Assembly (NCBI RefSeq): GCF_910579365.1 | Contig: NZ_CAJTUX010000073.1 | Span: 1-12,757, forward strand | Origin: an uncultured Oscillibacter sp. | GTDB taxonomy: Bacteria > Bacillota > Clostridia > Oscillospirales > Oscillospiraceae | Direction: 5' to 3' | DNA: 12,757 nt | Shown: one piece after another, positions 1 to 5,298 of the stretch | How the letters are laid out: each line of letters starts with the position of its first letter | Position numbering within the stretch: position 1 is the first letter of the stretch | The notes under the pieces: model-generated | Database searches by the model: none | What the model saw: the letters and a program-made list of their open reading frames with translations, nothing else | What the model was told of the DNA's origin: nothing | Translations under genes and position numbers: made by a program

Positions 1-918
1 TTTGTGAAAATCTCCGCCCCCACCCTGGAGATGACCTTCTCCGTCAACGACTCCCCCTTCGCCGGACGGGAAGGCAAGTTTGTCACCTCCCGCCAGATTC
101 GGGAGCGCCTCTTCCGGGAGACTCTGCGGGACGTGTCTCTCCGGGTGACGGAGACGGACAAGGAGACCGCCTTCAACGTGGCGGGCCGGGGCGAGATGTC
201 CCTCTCCATCCTCATTGAGACCATGCGCCGGGAGGGCTATGAGTTCCAGGTCTCCCCCGCCCGGGTGCTGTATAAGGAGATCGACGGGAAGAAGTGCGAG
301 CCCATCGAGCGGCTGGTGGTGGATGTGCCCGCCGACTGCGTGGGCGCGGTCATCGAGAAGCTGGGCCAGCGGAAAGCGGACATGGTGGAGATGACCCCCG
401 TGGGCAGCCGGATGAAGGTGGAGTTTCTGATTCCCGCCCGGGGCCTTTTCGGCTACCGGAACGACTTCCTCACCGACACCAAAGGCGAGGGCATCATGGC
501 CTCCGTCTTCGACAGCTACGCCCCCTATAAGGGCGACATCTCCCGCCGGGGCAACGGGTCCCTCATCTCCTTCGAGACCGGCGAGTCCATCACCTACGGC
601 CTCTTTAACGCCCAGGAGCGGGGCACGCTGTTCATCGGCGCGGGTATCCCGGTGTATGGCGGCATGGTCATCGGCGTCAGCCCCCGGAGCGAGGATATGA
701 CCGTGAACGTCTGCAAGAAAAAGCAGCTGACCAACACCCGGGCCAGCGGGTCCGACGAGGCGCTGCGGCTGGTGCCCCCCCGGCAGATGAGCCTGGAGCA
801 GTGCCTGGAGTTCCTGGCGGATGACGAGCTTTTGGAGGTGACGCCCAAGAGCCTGCGGATGCGCAAGAGCATCCTGGACCACGAGAAGCGGATGAAGGCC
901 CTGCACGGGAAAAAGTAA
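1..918 (+). CDS. typA: Ribosome-associated translational GTPase TypA/BipA, C-terminal half (5' truncated by window edge)
   Basis: The open frame runs in from base 1 and stops with TAA at 916-918, so only about 305 C-terminal residues of a roughly 600-residue protein are present; the GTPase domain lies off the left edge. The stretch TFSVNDSPFAGREGKFVTSR near the visible start is a TypA/BipA hallmark. It is followed by an EF-G domain V-like region (GRGEMSLSILIETMRREGYEF), the LIPARGLFGYRNDFLTDTKGEG segment, and the TypA-specific C-terminal domain with the family's NVCKKKQLTNTRASGSDEAL motif. TypA binds the ribosome and is linked to 50S assembly and stress adaptation. The GTG at base 4 is an internal valine codon, not a start. 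No downstream gene is co-oriented within 300 bases, so typA probably ends its transcription unit at the hairpin at 1046-1083. Confidence 0.96.
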   Translation, partial: FVKISAPTLEMTFSVNDSPFAGREGKFVTSRQIRERLFRETLRDVSLRVTETDKETAFNVAGRGEMSLSILIETMRREGYEFQVSPARVLYKEIDGKKCEPIERLVVDVPADCVGAVIEKLGQRKADMVEMTPVGSRMKVEFLIPARGLFGYRNDFLTDTKGEGIMASVFDSYAPYKGDISRRGNGSLISFETGESITYGLFNAQERGTLFIGAGIPVYGGMVIGVSPRSEDMTVNVCKKKQLTNTRASGSDEALRLVPPRQMSLEQCLEFLADDELLEVTPKSLRMRKSILDHEKRMKALHGKK

Positions 919-1045
919 ACCGATGGAAAGGGAAGCGGGCCGTCTGGCGTGAGGAAAATCTGTGATTTGGATATCAAAAAATACCGCCGCGTCACGCCGG
1001 AAACGAGTTTTCAAGGACTTTTTAATGCGGTTCAAAAACCGGCAC

Positions 1046-1083
1046 AGCAAAAGCCGGGGGCCTTATGGCTCCCGGCTTTTGCT
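1046..1083. terminator. Strong inverted repeat, likely bidirectional terminator
   Basis: The arms AGCAAAAGCCGGG (1046-1058) and CCCGGCTTTTGCT (1071-1083) pair perfectly over 13 bp. The stem can extend by a G-U pair and GCC/GGC to a TTAT loop. A and T runs inside the stem give a U-rich 3' arm in both directions. It lies 128 bases after the typA stop. On the minus strand it begins five bases after the TAA of the possible degraded gene end at 1088, which is typical terminator spacing. Confidence 0.7.
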
Positions 1084-1087
1084 GCGC

Positions 1088-1190
1088 TTACCCGTCAGCC
1101 ATCATCTGGCGGACTTCCTTGCGGAGCCGGCGGCGGGCAGGGTCTGGTCATACATGGCCTTGGGACTCTTTTTTTGCGGGCGCTCCCGCT
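1088..1190 (-). pseudogene. Possible frameshifted 3' end of a lost minus-strand gene
   Basis: On the minus strand one frame reads KKSPKAMYDQTLPA down to about 1132. A neighbouring frame then continues protein-like as RRRLRKEVRQMMADG and stops with TAA at 1090-1088, five bases before the hairpin at 1083-1046. A charged, helical C-terminus placed directly before a terminator looks like the tail of a real gene with a one-frame slip. Upstream of about 1190 the sequence becomes the trxA control region, so no gene body remains. I do not recognise the family. Chance coding-like sequence in a GC-rich stretch is the main alternative. Confidence 0.25.
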
Positions 1191-1192
1191 TT

Positions 1193-1217
1193 GTGACAAT
1201 ATCACGGAACGATTCCG
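1193..1217. promoter_or_regulatory. Two adjoining inverted repeats upstream of trxA, candidate activator/regulator sites
   Basis: GTGA (1193-1196) and TCAC (1202-1205) form an inverted repeat with a 5-base centre, preceded by TT so that the left half-site reads TTGTGA as in Crp/Fnr-type sites. It abuts CGGAA-CGA-TTCCG (1205-1217), also a perfect inverted repeat. The first repeat is centred near 1199, about 40 bases before the start site predicted from the -10 at 1227-1232, which is the usual place for a class II activator. A Crp/Fnr-family gene lies at the far end of the same cluster. The N5 spacing differs from classical E. coli Crp sites (N6), so the protein that binds is inferred. Confidence 0.5.
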
Positions 1218-1223
1218 AAGGTT

Positions 1224-1232
1224 TGCTATAAT
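1224..1232 (+). promoter_or_regulatory. Extended -10 promoter of trxA
   Basis: TGCTATAAT gives a perfect extended -10 (TG at 1224-1225, TATAAT at 1227-1232). The position 17 bases upstream (1204-1209, ACGGAA) is not a good -35. This fits an activator-dependent or extended -10 promoter, with the inverted repeats at 1193-1217 in the -35 region. The predicted start near 1239 leaves a leader of about 28 bases. Confidence 0.7.
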
Positions 1233-1267
1233 TCATTTTATAAAACACCATGCAAGGAGGACATACG

Positions 1268-1573
1268 ATGTCTGTTCTGAACATTCATCAAGCCAATTTT
1301 CAACAGGAGGTCCTGCGCTCAGACAAGCCCGTCCTGCTGGACTTTTGGGCCGCTTGGTGCGGTCCCTGCCGGATGGCCGCCCCAATCGTGGAGGAGATCG
1401 CCGCCCAGCGCCCCGATATCAAAGTGGGCAAAATCAACGTGGACGAGCAGCCGGAGCTGGCTGGCCGGTTCGGTGTGATGAGCATTCCCACTCTGGTGGT
1501 CATGCGGGACGGCAAGGTTGTGAGACAGTCCGTGGGGGCGCAGCCGAAGGAGCGCATCCTCGCCATGCTGTGA
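1268..1573 (+). CDS. trxA: Thioredoxin
   Basis: A 101-residue cytosolic thiol-disulfide oxidoreductase of the classical thioredoxin fold. The active site WCGPC is at residues 30-34 (DFWAAWCGPC) and the conserved cis-proline loop SIPT at 72-75. The length is near the usual 105. The ATG at 1268 is chosen because AGGAGG at 1255-1260 sits seven bases upstream; the earlier in-frame ATG at 1250 would place this ribosome site inside the coding sequence. It is first in a cluster with a deleted rhodanese and a CoA-disulfide reductase-rhodanese fusion, suggesting it reduces protein disulfides or persulfides made in the same pathway. Expression is probably controlled through the inverted repeats and extended -10 just upstream. 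Confidence 0.95.
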   Translation: MSVLNIHQANFQQEVLRSDKPVLLDFWAAWCGPCRMAAPIVEEIAAQRPDIKVGKINVDEQPELAGRFGVMSIPTLVVMRDGKVVRQSVGAQPKERILAML

Positions 1574-1584
1574 GGGGGTGCGGC

Positions 1585-1707
1585 ATGAGATTCTTTGACT
1601 CTTTGCAGGGCCCGGACAGCAGCCGGGGCCTGCCGGCCCGAGCGGGCCGCACCGGCGCAAAAAATACCGGCGGCGCTGCCGCCTGCAGCGGAAAGGTGGA
1701 ATACTGA
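1585..1707 (+). pseudogene. Remnant of a small single-domain rhodanese, internally deleted (40 codons)
   Basis: An ATG at 1585, six bases after a GAGGGGG ribosome site, opens a 40-codon frame ending TGA at 1705-1707. Its start, MRFFDSLQGPDSSRGL, resembles the N-terminus of short clostridial rhodaneses (hydrophobic MxFF, then GPDI..G). Its end, KNTGGAAACSGKVEY, resembles their C-terminus (usually close to KNIGGI.AYSGKVE). The roughly 60 residues expected between, including the LLDVR segment and the CxxGxRS active-site loop, are absent. Isoleucine and tyrosine positions appear as T, A and C, consistent with decay. A GGCCCG-AG-CGGGCC hairpin (1635-1648) lies at the apparent junction. It sits between trxA and the reductase, where a rhodanese gene would make sense. 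The comparison is from memory of the family, not from an alignment. Confidence 0.6.
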
Positions 1708-1708
1708 A

Positions 1709-3400
1709 ATGAAAGTTGTCATCATCGGCGGCGTGGCGGGAGGCGCTACGGCGGCGGCCAGACTCCGCCGGCTGGACGAGAGAGCGGAGATCGTCGTTTT
1801 TGAACGCTCGGGTTACATTTCCTATGCCAACTGCGGTCTGCCCTACTACATCGGGGGAACCATAGAGAACCCGGAGGCCCTGACCCTCCAGACGCCGGAG
1901 AGCTTCTTCGCCCGCTTCCGGGTGGACATGCGGGTGCGCCACGAGGTCACCGCCCTTCACCCGGACCGCAAGACCGTCTCTGTGAAAAACCTCGCCTCCG
2001 GAGAGGTGTTCGAGGAGTCCTATGACAAGCTGATTCTCTCCCCCGGCGCGAAGCCCACCCAGCCCCGCCTCCCCGGCACGGGACTGGAGCGCCTCTTCAC
2101 CCTGCGGACCGTGGAGGACACCTTCCGCATCAAGGAGTACATCCGCCGGCATCATCCCAAGTCCGCAGTGCTGGCCGGCGGCGGCTTCATCGGATTGGAG
2201 CTGGCGGAGAACCTGCGGGAGCTGGGGATGGAGGTCACCATCATCCAGCGGCCCAAGCAGCTTATGAACCCCTTTGACCCGGACATGGCGGCCTTCATCC
2301 ACGGCGAGGTGCGCCAACACGGCGTGAAGCTGGCCCTGGGCCGCACGGTGGAGGGCTTCGCGGAGCGGGACGGCGGCGTGGACGTGCTGGTGAAGGACGA
2401 GGCCCCTCTCCACGCCGACATGGTGGTGCTGGCCATCGGCGTCACGCCGGACACCGCCCTTGCCAAAGAGGCCGGCCTGGAGCTGGGCCTCAAGGGCAGC
2501 ATTGTGGTCAACGACCGGATGGAGACCTCCGTCCCCGATATCTACGCCGTGGGCGACGCCGTCCAGGTCCGGCACTTCGTCACCGGGCAGGACGCCCTCC
2601 TCTCCCTGGCGGGCCCCGCCAACAAGCAGGGCCGGATCGCGGCGGACAACATCTGCGGCGGGGACAGCCGGTATCTTGGCAGTCAGGGCAGCAGCGTCCT
2701 CAAGGTCTTTGACATGACGGCGGCCGTCACCGGCGTCAACGAGACCAACGCCCGGAAAGCGGGGCTGGACGCGGACACGGTGGTTCTCTCCCCCATGAGC
2801 CACGCCGGCTACTATCCCGGCGGAAAGCTGATGACCATGAAGGTGGTGTTCGAGCGGAAGACCTTCCGCCTCCTGGGGGCCCAGATCGTCGGCTATGAGG
2901 GCGTGGACAAGCGCATCGACGTGCTGGCAGCTGCCATCCACGCCGGGCTGACGGCCATCCAGCTCAAGGACCTGGACCTTGCCTACGCGCCGCCCTACTC
3001 CTCCGCCAAGGACCCGGTGAATATGGCGGGCTTCATGGTGGAAAACCTCTCCAAAGGCGTGGTCCGGCAGTTCCATCTGGAGGATGTGGACGGCCTGCCC
3101 CTGGACGGCAGCGTCACGCTGCTGGACGCCCGAACCGAGGCGGAGTACGGCGGCGGCCACCTGGAGGGCTTCCGCAACATTCCCGTGGACGAACTGCGGG
3201 AGCGGCTGGACGAGATCGAACCCGGGAAGCCGGTTTACGTCATCTGCCAGAGCGGCCTGCGCAGCTACATCGCCTGCCGCATTCTGGCGGGGTATGGCTA
3301 TGAGACCTACAACTTCTCCGGCGGCTTCCGGTTCTACGACGCGGTGACAAACGACCGCCGCCTGATCCGGCAGTCCACGGCCTGCGGCATGGACCAATAG
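1709..3400 (+). CDS. CoA-disulfide reductase-type FAD/NAD(P)H oxidoreductase with C-terminal rhodanese domain
   Basis: A 563-residue cytosolic flavoprotein. Residues 1-34 carry the FAD-binding motif IIGGVAGGATAAARLRR. The redox cysteine Cys42 is in SYANCGLPYY, the signature of the CoA-disulfide reductase/NADH oxidase group. A second dinucleotide fold (VLAGGGFIGLELAENL) lies near residue 155, and the FAD motif VPDIYAVGDA near 275. A dimerisation domain is followed by a rhodanese domain from about 470 (LLDARTEAEY...GGHLEGFRNIPV) with active-site loop CQSGLRS and Cys513. This matches the CoADR-RHD architecture that reduces CoA disulfide/persulfide and polysulfide substrates with NAD(P)H. The ATG at 1709 follows AAAGGTGG with good spacing; an in-frame extension back to 1595 is only a shadow of the rhodanese remnant. 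It is one base after the remnant's stop, so probably trxA-operonic. The exact substrate cannot be fixed from sequence. Confidence 0.92.
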   Translation: MKVVIIGGVAGGATAAARLRRLDERAEIVVFERSGYISYANCGLPYYIGGTIENPEALTLQTPESFFARFRVDMRVRHEVTALHPDRKTVSVKNLASGEVFEESYDKLILSPGAKPTQPRLPGTGLERLFTLRTVEDTFRIKEYIRRHHPKSAVLAGGGFIGLELAENLRELGMEVTIIQRPKQLMNPFDPDMAAFIHGEVRQHGVKLALGRTVEGFAERDGGVDVLVKDEAPLHADMVVLAIGVTPDTALAKEAGLELGLKGSIVVNDRMETSVPDIYAVGDAVQVRHFVTGQDALLSLAGPANKQGRIAADNICGGDSRYLGSQGSSVLKVFDMTAAVTGVNETNARKAGLDADTVVLSPMSHAGYYPGGKLMTMKVVFERKTFRLLGAQIVGYEGVDKRIDVLAAAIHAGLTAIQLKDLDLAYAPPYSSAKDPVNMAGFMVENLSKGVVRQFHLEDVDGLPLDGSVTLLDARTEAEYGGGHLEGFRNIPVDELRERLDEIEPGKPVYVICQSGLRSYIACRILAGYGYETYNFSGGFRFYDAVTNDRRLIRQSTACGMDQ

Positions 3401-3407
3401 GCAAACG

Positions 3408-3443
3408 GCGCCCCTCCCCCGCTTTCGCATGGGGGAGGGGCGC
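3408..3443. terminator. GC-rich hairpin after the reductase gene
   Basis: GCGCCCCTCCCCC (3408-3420) pairs perfectly with GGGGGAGGGGCGC (3431-3443) across a 10-base loop, starting eight bases after the reductase stop. It lacks a following T-run, so it may mainly protect the 3' end of the message, with the next hairpin doing the terminating. Confidence 0.5.
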
Positions 3444-3459
3444 TGTTCAGCCTTGCCGG

Positions 3460-3483
3460 AGGCGGGGCCCGCCGCCTTCTTTT
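3460..3483 (+). terminator. Second hairpin with T-rich tail between convergent genes
   Basis: AGGCGG (3460-3465) pairs with CCGCCT (3472-3477), followed by TCTTTT, which is the plus-strand terminator pattern for the trxA-reductase unit. A 14-base perfect palindrome CCGCCGCGCGGCGG (3484-3497) lies between it and the stop codon of the convergent regulator gene and could form the matching hairpin for that transcript. Confidence 0.5.
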
Positions 3484-3499
3484 CCGCCGCGCGGCGGCC

Positions 3500-4156
3500 T
3501 TACGCGTCCCGCAGCGCCTTCAGCTTTTTCTCCTCCAGAAGCTCCACGGAGCCGCGGGACAGCCGGACCATGCCCTCGCCCTGGAAATAGCGCAGCATCC
3601 GGGTGACCACCTCCCGGTGGGTCCCCAGGTGGTTGGCGATGGTCTCATGGGTGAGCCTCAGCCGTGCGGCCCCCTCAATAGCGGCCTCCTCCAGCAAGAA
3701 GGCGGCTACCCGCTTGTCCATGCTCTTCCACATGATCTGCTCCACAAGCCACATGACCTCGGAGAACCGGGACGCCATGACCTCGTTGGTGTAGTTTGCC
3801 AGGGGCGCGGACTCCGCCATAATCGAGCGGTAGACCTCCGCCGGGATCACCCAGAGGTCCGTATCCTTCTCCGCCTCAATGGTGATGTCAAACTGAATGC
3901 TTTGCATCATGCAGGAGGCGGTAAACAGGCACAGGTCCCGGTCGAAGAGGCGGTAGACAGTCACCTCCCGCCCCTCCTCCGAGCGGATGCAGGCCCGCAG
4001 CTGGCCGGACTTCACCAGCAGCAGTCCGGTACACTCGCCGCCGTCGTGGAGCACGGTCCCTTTCCGAATCCACTGGCTGGTCAGGCTGCCGCGCATGCGG
4101 TTTTGCTGGGCGTCCGTCAGCTGACGCCACACGGGGAAATGGCCTGCAAAGTCCAT
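3500..4156 (-). CDS. Crp/Fnr-family transcriptional regulator
   Basis: A 218-residue protein with an N-terminal cyclic-nucleotide-binding-like beta-roll (about 5-115: LHDGGECTGLLLVKSGQLRA, then REVTVYRLFDRDLC), a dimer helix (about 117-160) and a winged-helix DNA-binding domain (165-210). The recognition helix region is HETIANHLGTHREVVTRMLRYF, as in the family. The length is typical. Cysteines at 42, 56, 76 and 82 do not form the N-terminal FNR iron-sulfur motif; if it senses thiols or persulfides, these are the candidate residues. The ATG at 4156 is chosen because GGAGGGAGG lies just upstream; an ATG 19 codons earlier has no such site. It is convergent with the trxA-reductase unit, and co-localisation suggests it controls that unit via 1193-1217. 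No convincing promoter of its own was seen. Confidence 0.88.
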   Translation of the reverse strand: MDFAGHFPVWRQLTDAQQNRMRGSLTSQWIRKGTVLHDGGECTGLLLVKSGQLRACIRSEEGREVTVYRLFDRDLCLFTASCMMQSIQFDITIEAEKDTDLWVIPAEVYRSIMAESAPLANYTNEVMASRFSEVMWLVEQIMWKSMDKRVAAFLLEEAAIEGAARLRLTHETIANHLGTHREVVTRMLRYFQGEGMVRLSRGSVELLEEKKLKALRDA

Positions 4157-4246
4157 CCCTATCCTCCCTCCGCCGGCGCGCCGGAATTCTTTGAAACCAT
4201 AACTCGCGTCCATGCCGGACCGCGCGCGCCCGCTTCCGCCCGCTTT

Positions 4247-4260
4247 TTCCGCGCGCGGAA
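4247..4260. promoter_or_regulatory. Palindrome TTCCGCGCGCGGAA upstream of the Crp-family gene
   Basis: A perfect 14-base palindrome about 90 bases upstream of the regulator's start and 20 bases after the stop of the DUF134-NifX gene. Its TTCCG/CGGAA arms also occur, in inverted arrangement, in the repeat at 1205-1217 upstream of trxA. It could be an autoregulatory operator or a simple GC-rich hairpin after the upstream gene. There is no T-run on the minus-strand 3' side, which speaks against a terminator for that gene. Confidence 0.3.
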
Positions 4261-4279
4261 TCTCCCTTACGCGCGGTGT

Positions 4280-5065
4280 TTATCCGCCGCAGCTGCCGCC
4301 GCTTCCGGAGCAGTCGTGTTTCTCCTCTCCGCAGCGGCCATGGCACCCATGATGCTCGTGATGCTCGTGGTGGCTGCACGTGGCCTCCGCTTGGTATTGC
4401 AGCGTTCCTTCTAAAAACGCCCTCACCGCGTCGTCGGCCCGGCCCGTCACGCCGCCGCAGAGCCGGATTCCGGCCTGGGCCAGCGCCGCCTGCGCCCCGC
4501 CGCCAATGCCGCCGCAGATCAGTACGTCCACCTTCCGGTCCGACAGGAACCCGGCCAGCGCCCCGTGGCCGCTGCCGGCGGTATCGGCCACCTGCTCCCG
4601 GACAATCCGCTGGTCCTCCGTGTCGTAAATCTTCATCTGACGGGTGTGTCCAAAGTGCTGGAACACCTGGCCGTCCTCATAGGTCACCGCAATTCTCATA
4701 ACCGCTTCTCCTTTTTCGCATAAATTTCCCCGCAAAGCCCACCGGCAGTTTCGTCCGCAGCCGCGCTCCCGGTCTCCCCGGCAGACGCGGTAGTGCCCGC
4801 CGGCAATGGCCAGGGCCTTTCCATTCACAAGACTGTCGGAAAGCTTGAACCGGGCGCTTTCGTAAATCTCCGTCACCGTCGTCCGGGAGACCTCCATCTG
4901 CGCCGCGCACTGCTCATGGGTTCTCTTTTCGTAGTCGACCAGCCGGATCACCTCGTACTCGTCCACGGTCAGAACGACCTCCCCCGCCCCCGTCTCCGTT
5001 CGCGGGGCAAAGCCGAGGCAGTCCGGTTCCGCGCAGACCCGGCGGCAGCGGGTGGGTCTCGCCAT
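4280..5065 (-). CDS. DUF134 (UPF0251) DNA-binding domain fused to a NifX/NifB-C-terminal-like cluster-binding domain
   Basis: A 261-residue fusion. Residues 1-100 are DUF134: the Cys-rich start MARPTRCRRVC (Cys 7, 11, 16), VDEYEVIRLVDYEKRTHEQCA, and a helix-turn-helix (about 50-75, MEVSRTTVTEIYESAR). A linker with four more cysteines (95, 103, 107, 116) leads to a dinitrogenase iron-molybdenum cofactor-type domain from Met123 (MRIAVTYEDGQVFQHFGHT... ICGGIGGGAQAALAQAGIRL). The tail after 229 is rich in His and Cys (SHHEHHEHHGCHGRC). No nitrogenase genes are nearby, so it more likely binds or senses an Fe-S or metal cluster and links it to DNA binding. The ATG at 5065 is chosen because AAAGGAG lies eight bases upstream; an ATG six codons earlier overlaps this site. 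A ribosome-binding site also precedes Met123, so the second domain may be made alone. Confidence 0.88.
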   Translation of the reverse strand: MARPTRCRRVCAEPDCLGFAPRTETGAGEVVLTVDEYEVIRLVDYEKRTHEQCAAQMEVSRTTVTEIYESARFKLSDSLVNGKALAIAGGHYRVCRGDRERGCGRNCRWALRGNLCEKGEAVMRIAVTYEDGQVFQHFGHTRQMKIYDTEDQRIVREQVADTAGSGHGALAGFLSDRKVDVLICGGIGGGAQAALAQAGIRLCGGVTGRADDAVRAFLEGTLQYQAEATCSHHEHHEHHGCHGRCGEEKHDCSGSGGSCGG

Positions 5066-5088
5066 GCGTGCAGCTCCTTTCACAAGGC

Positions 5089-5110
5089 ATTTCCGACATA
5101 TGTCGCAAAT
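5089..5110. promoter_or_regulatory. 22-bp near-perfect palindrome, candidate operator of the DUF134-NifX gene
   Basis: The core CGACATATGTCG (5094-5105) is a perfect 12-base palindrome. Beyond one mismatched pair (5093/5106) the arms continue with ATTT on the left and AAAT on the right, giving 22 bases with only that mismatch. It overlaps the transcription start predicted from the -10 at 5113-5118 and lies between promoter and ribosome site, an ideal repressor position. DUF134 in the same gene is the natural candidate ligand (inference). Confidence 0.6.
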
Positions 5111-5112
5111 AG

Positions 5113-5139
5113 AGTATCACAAATCCGGCGGCCCGTCAA
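5113..5139 (-). promoter_or_regulatory. Promoter of the DUF134-NifX gene
   Basis: On the minus strand TTGACG (-35, plus 5134-5139) and GATACT (-10, plus 5113-5118) are separated by 15 bases. This is a usable but non-optimal sigma-A promoter. A CCCCCGC/GCGGGGG inverted repeat (5142-5148 and 5163-5169) lies just upstream of the -35, between this promoter and the divergent SLH promoter. Confidence 0.5.
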
Positions 5140-5223
5140 GTCCCCCGCCCAAGGATTTCCCTGCGGGGGCGTTTCCATACGGTTCCATTTTCTTCCGGCG
5201 CGGGACAAACCCAATCCCGGCCC

Positions 5224-5252
5224 TTGCTTTTTTCTCTTCCGCGCCGTATACT
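5224..5252 (+). promoter_or_regulatory. Promoter of the SLH-domain gene
   Basis: TTGCTT (5224-5229) and TATACT (5247-5252) are spaced by exactly 17 bases. The predicted start is near 5259, giving a leader of about 40 bases before the ATG. Confidence 0.75.
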
Positions 5253-5298
5253 ATAGCAAACAGTTCCGACACAATTCTGCGAGGATAGGGAGGCTACC

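Noticed and set aside
919..1045. Possible small RNA or gene between typA and the terminator
   Set aside because: No promoter, ribosome site or convincing stem was found. The GGCGTGA/TCACGCC complementarity is short and widely spaced.
949..1584. Long plus-strand frame from a GTG at 949 through the trxA region
   Set aside because: It contains the terminator hairpin, the trxA promoter and trxA in another frame. Only its last 41 codons, with their own ribosome site at 1574, are meaningful (the rhodanese remnant).
1319..3430. A 703-codon open frame on the minus strand opposite the reductase gene
   Set aside because: It is antisense to a protein with clear FAD, CoA-disulfide reductase and rhodanese motifs. 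Its product is low-complexity with many His, Val, Gly and Gln, typical of the mirror frame of a GC-rich gene.
4247..4260. TTCCGCGCGCGGAA as terminator of the DUF134-NifX gene
   Set aside because: On that strand the palindrome is followed by AAAAG rather than a T-run, so it is listed only as a possible operator.
3888..4379. Minus-strand 163-codon frame overlapping the Crp-type gene and the end of the NifX gene
   Set aside because: Arg/Pro-rich frame-shifted shadow of two better-supported genes, with no ribosome site.
4280..4699. Interpretation of the NifX-like domain as part of a nitrogenase system
   Set aside because: No nifH, nifD, nifK, nifE, nifN or nifB core is in the window. Such domains are common in non-fixing anaerobes, often fused to DUF134.
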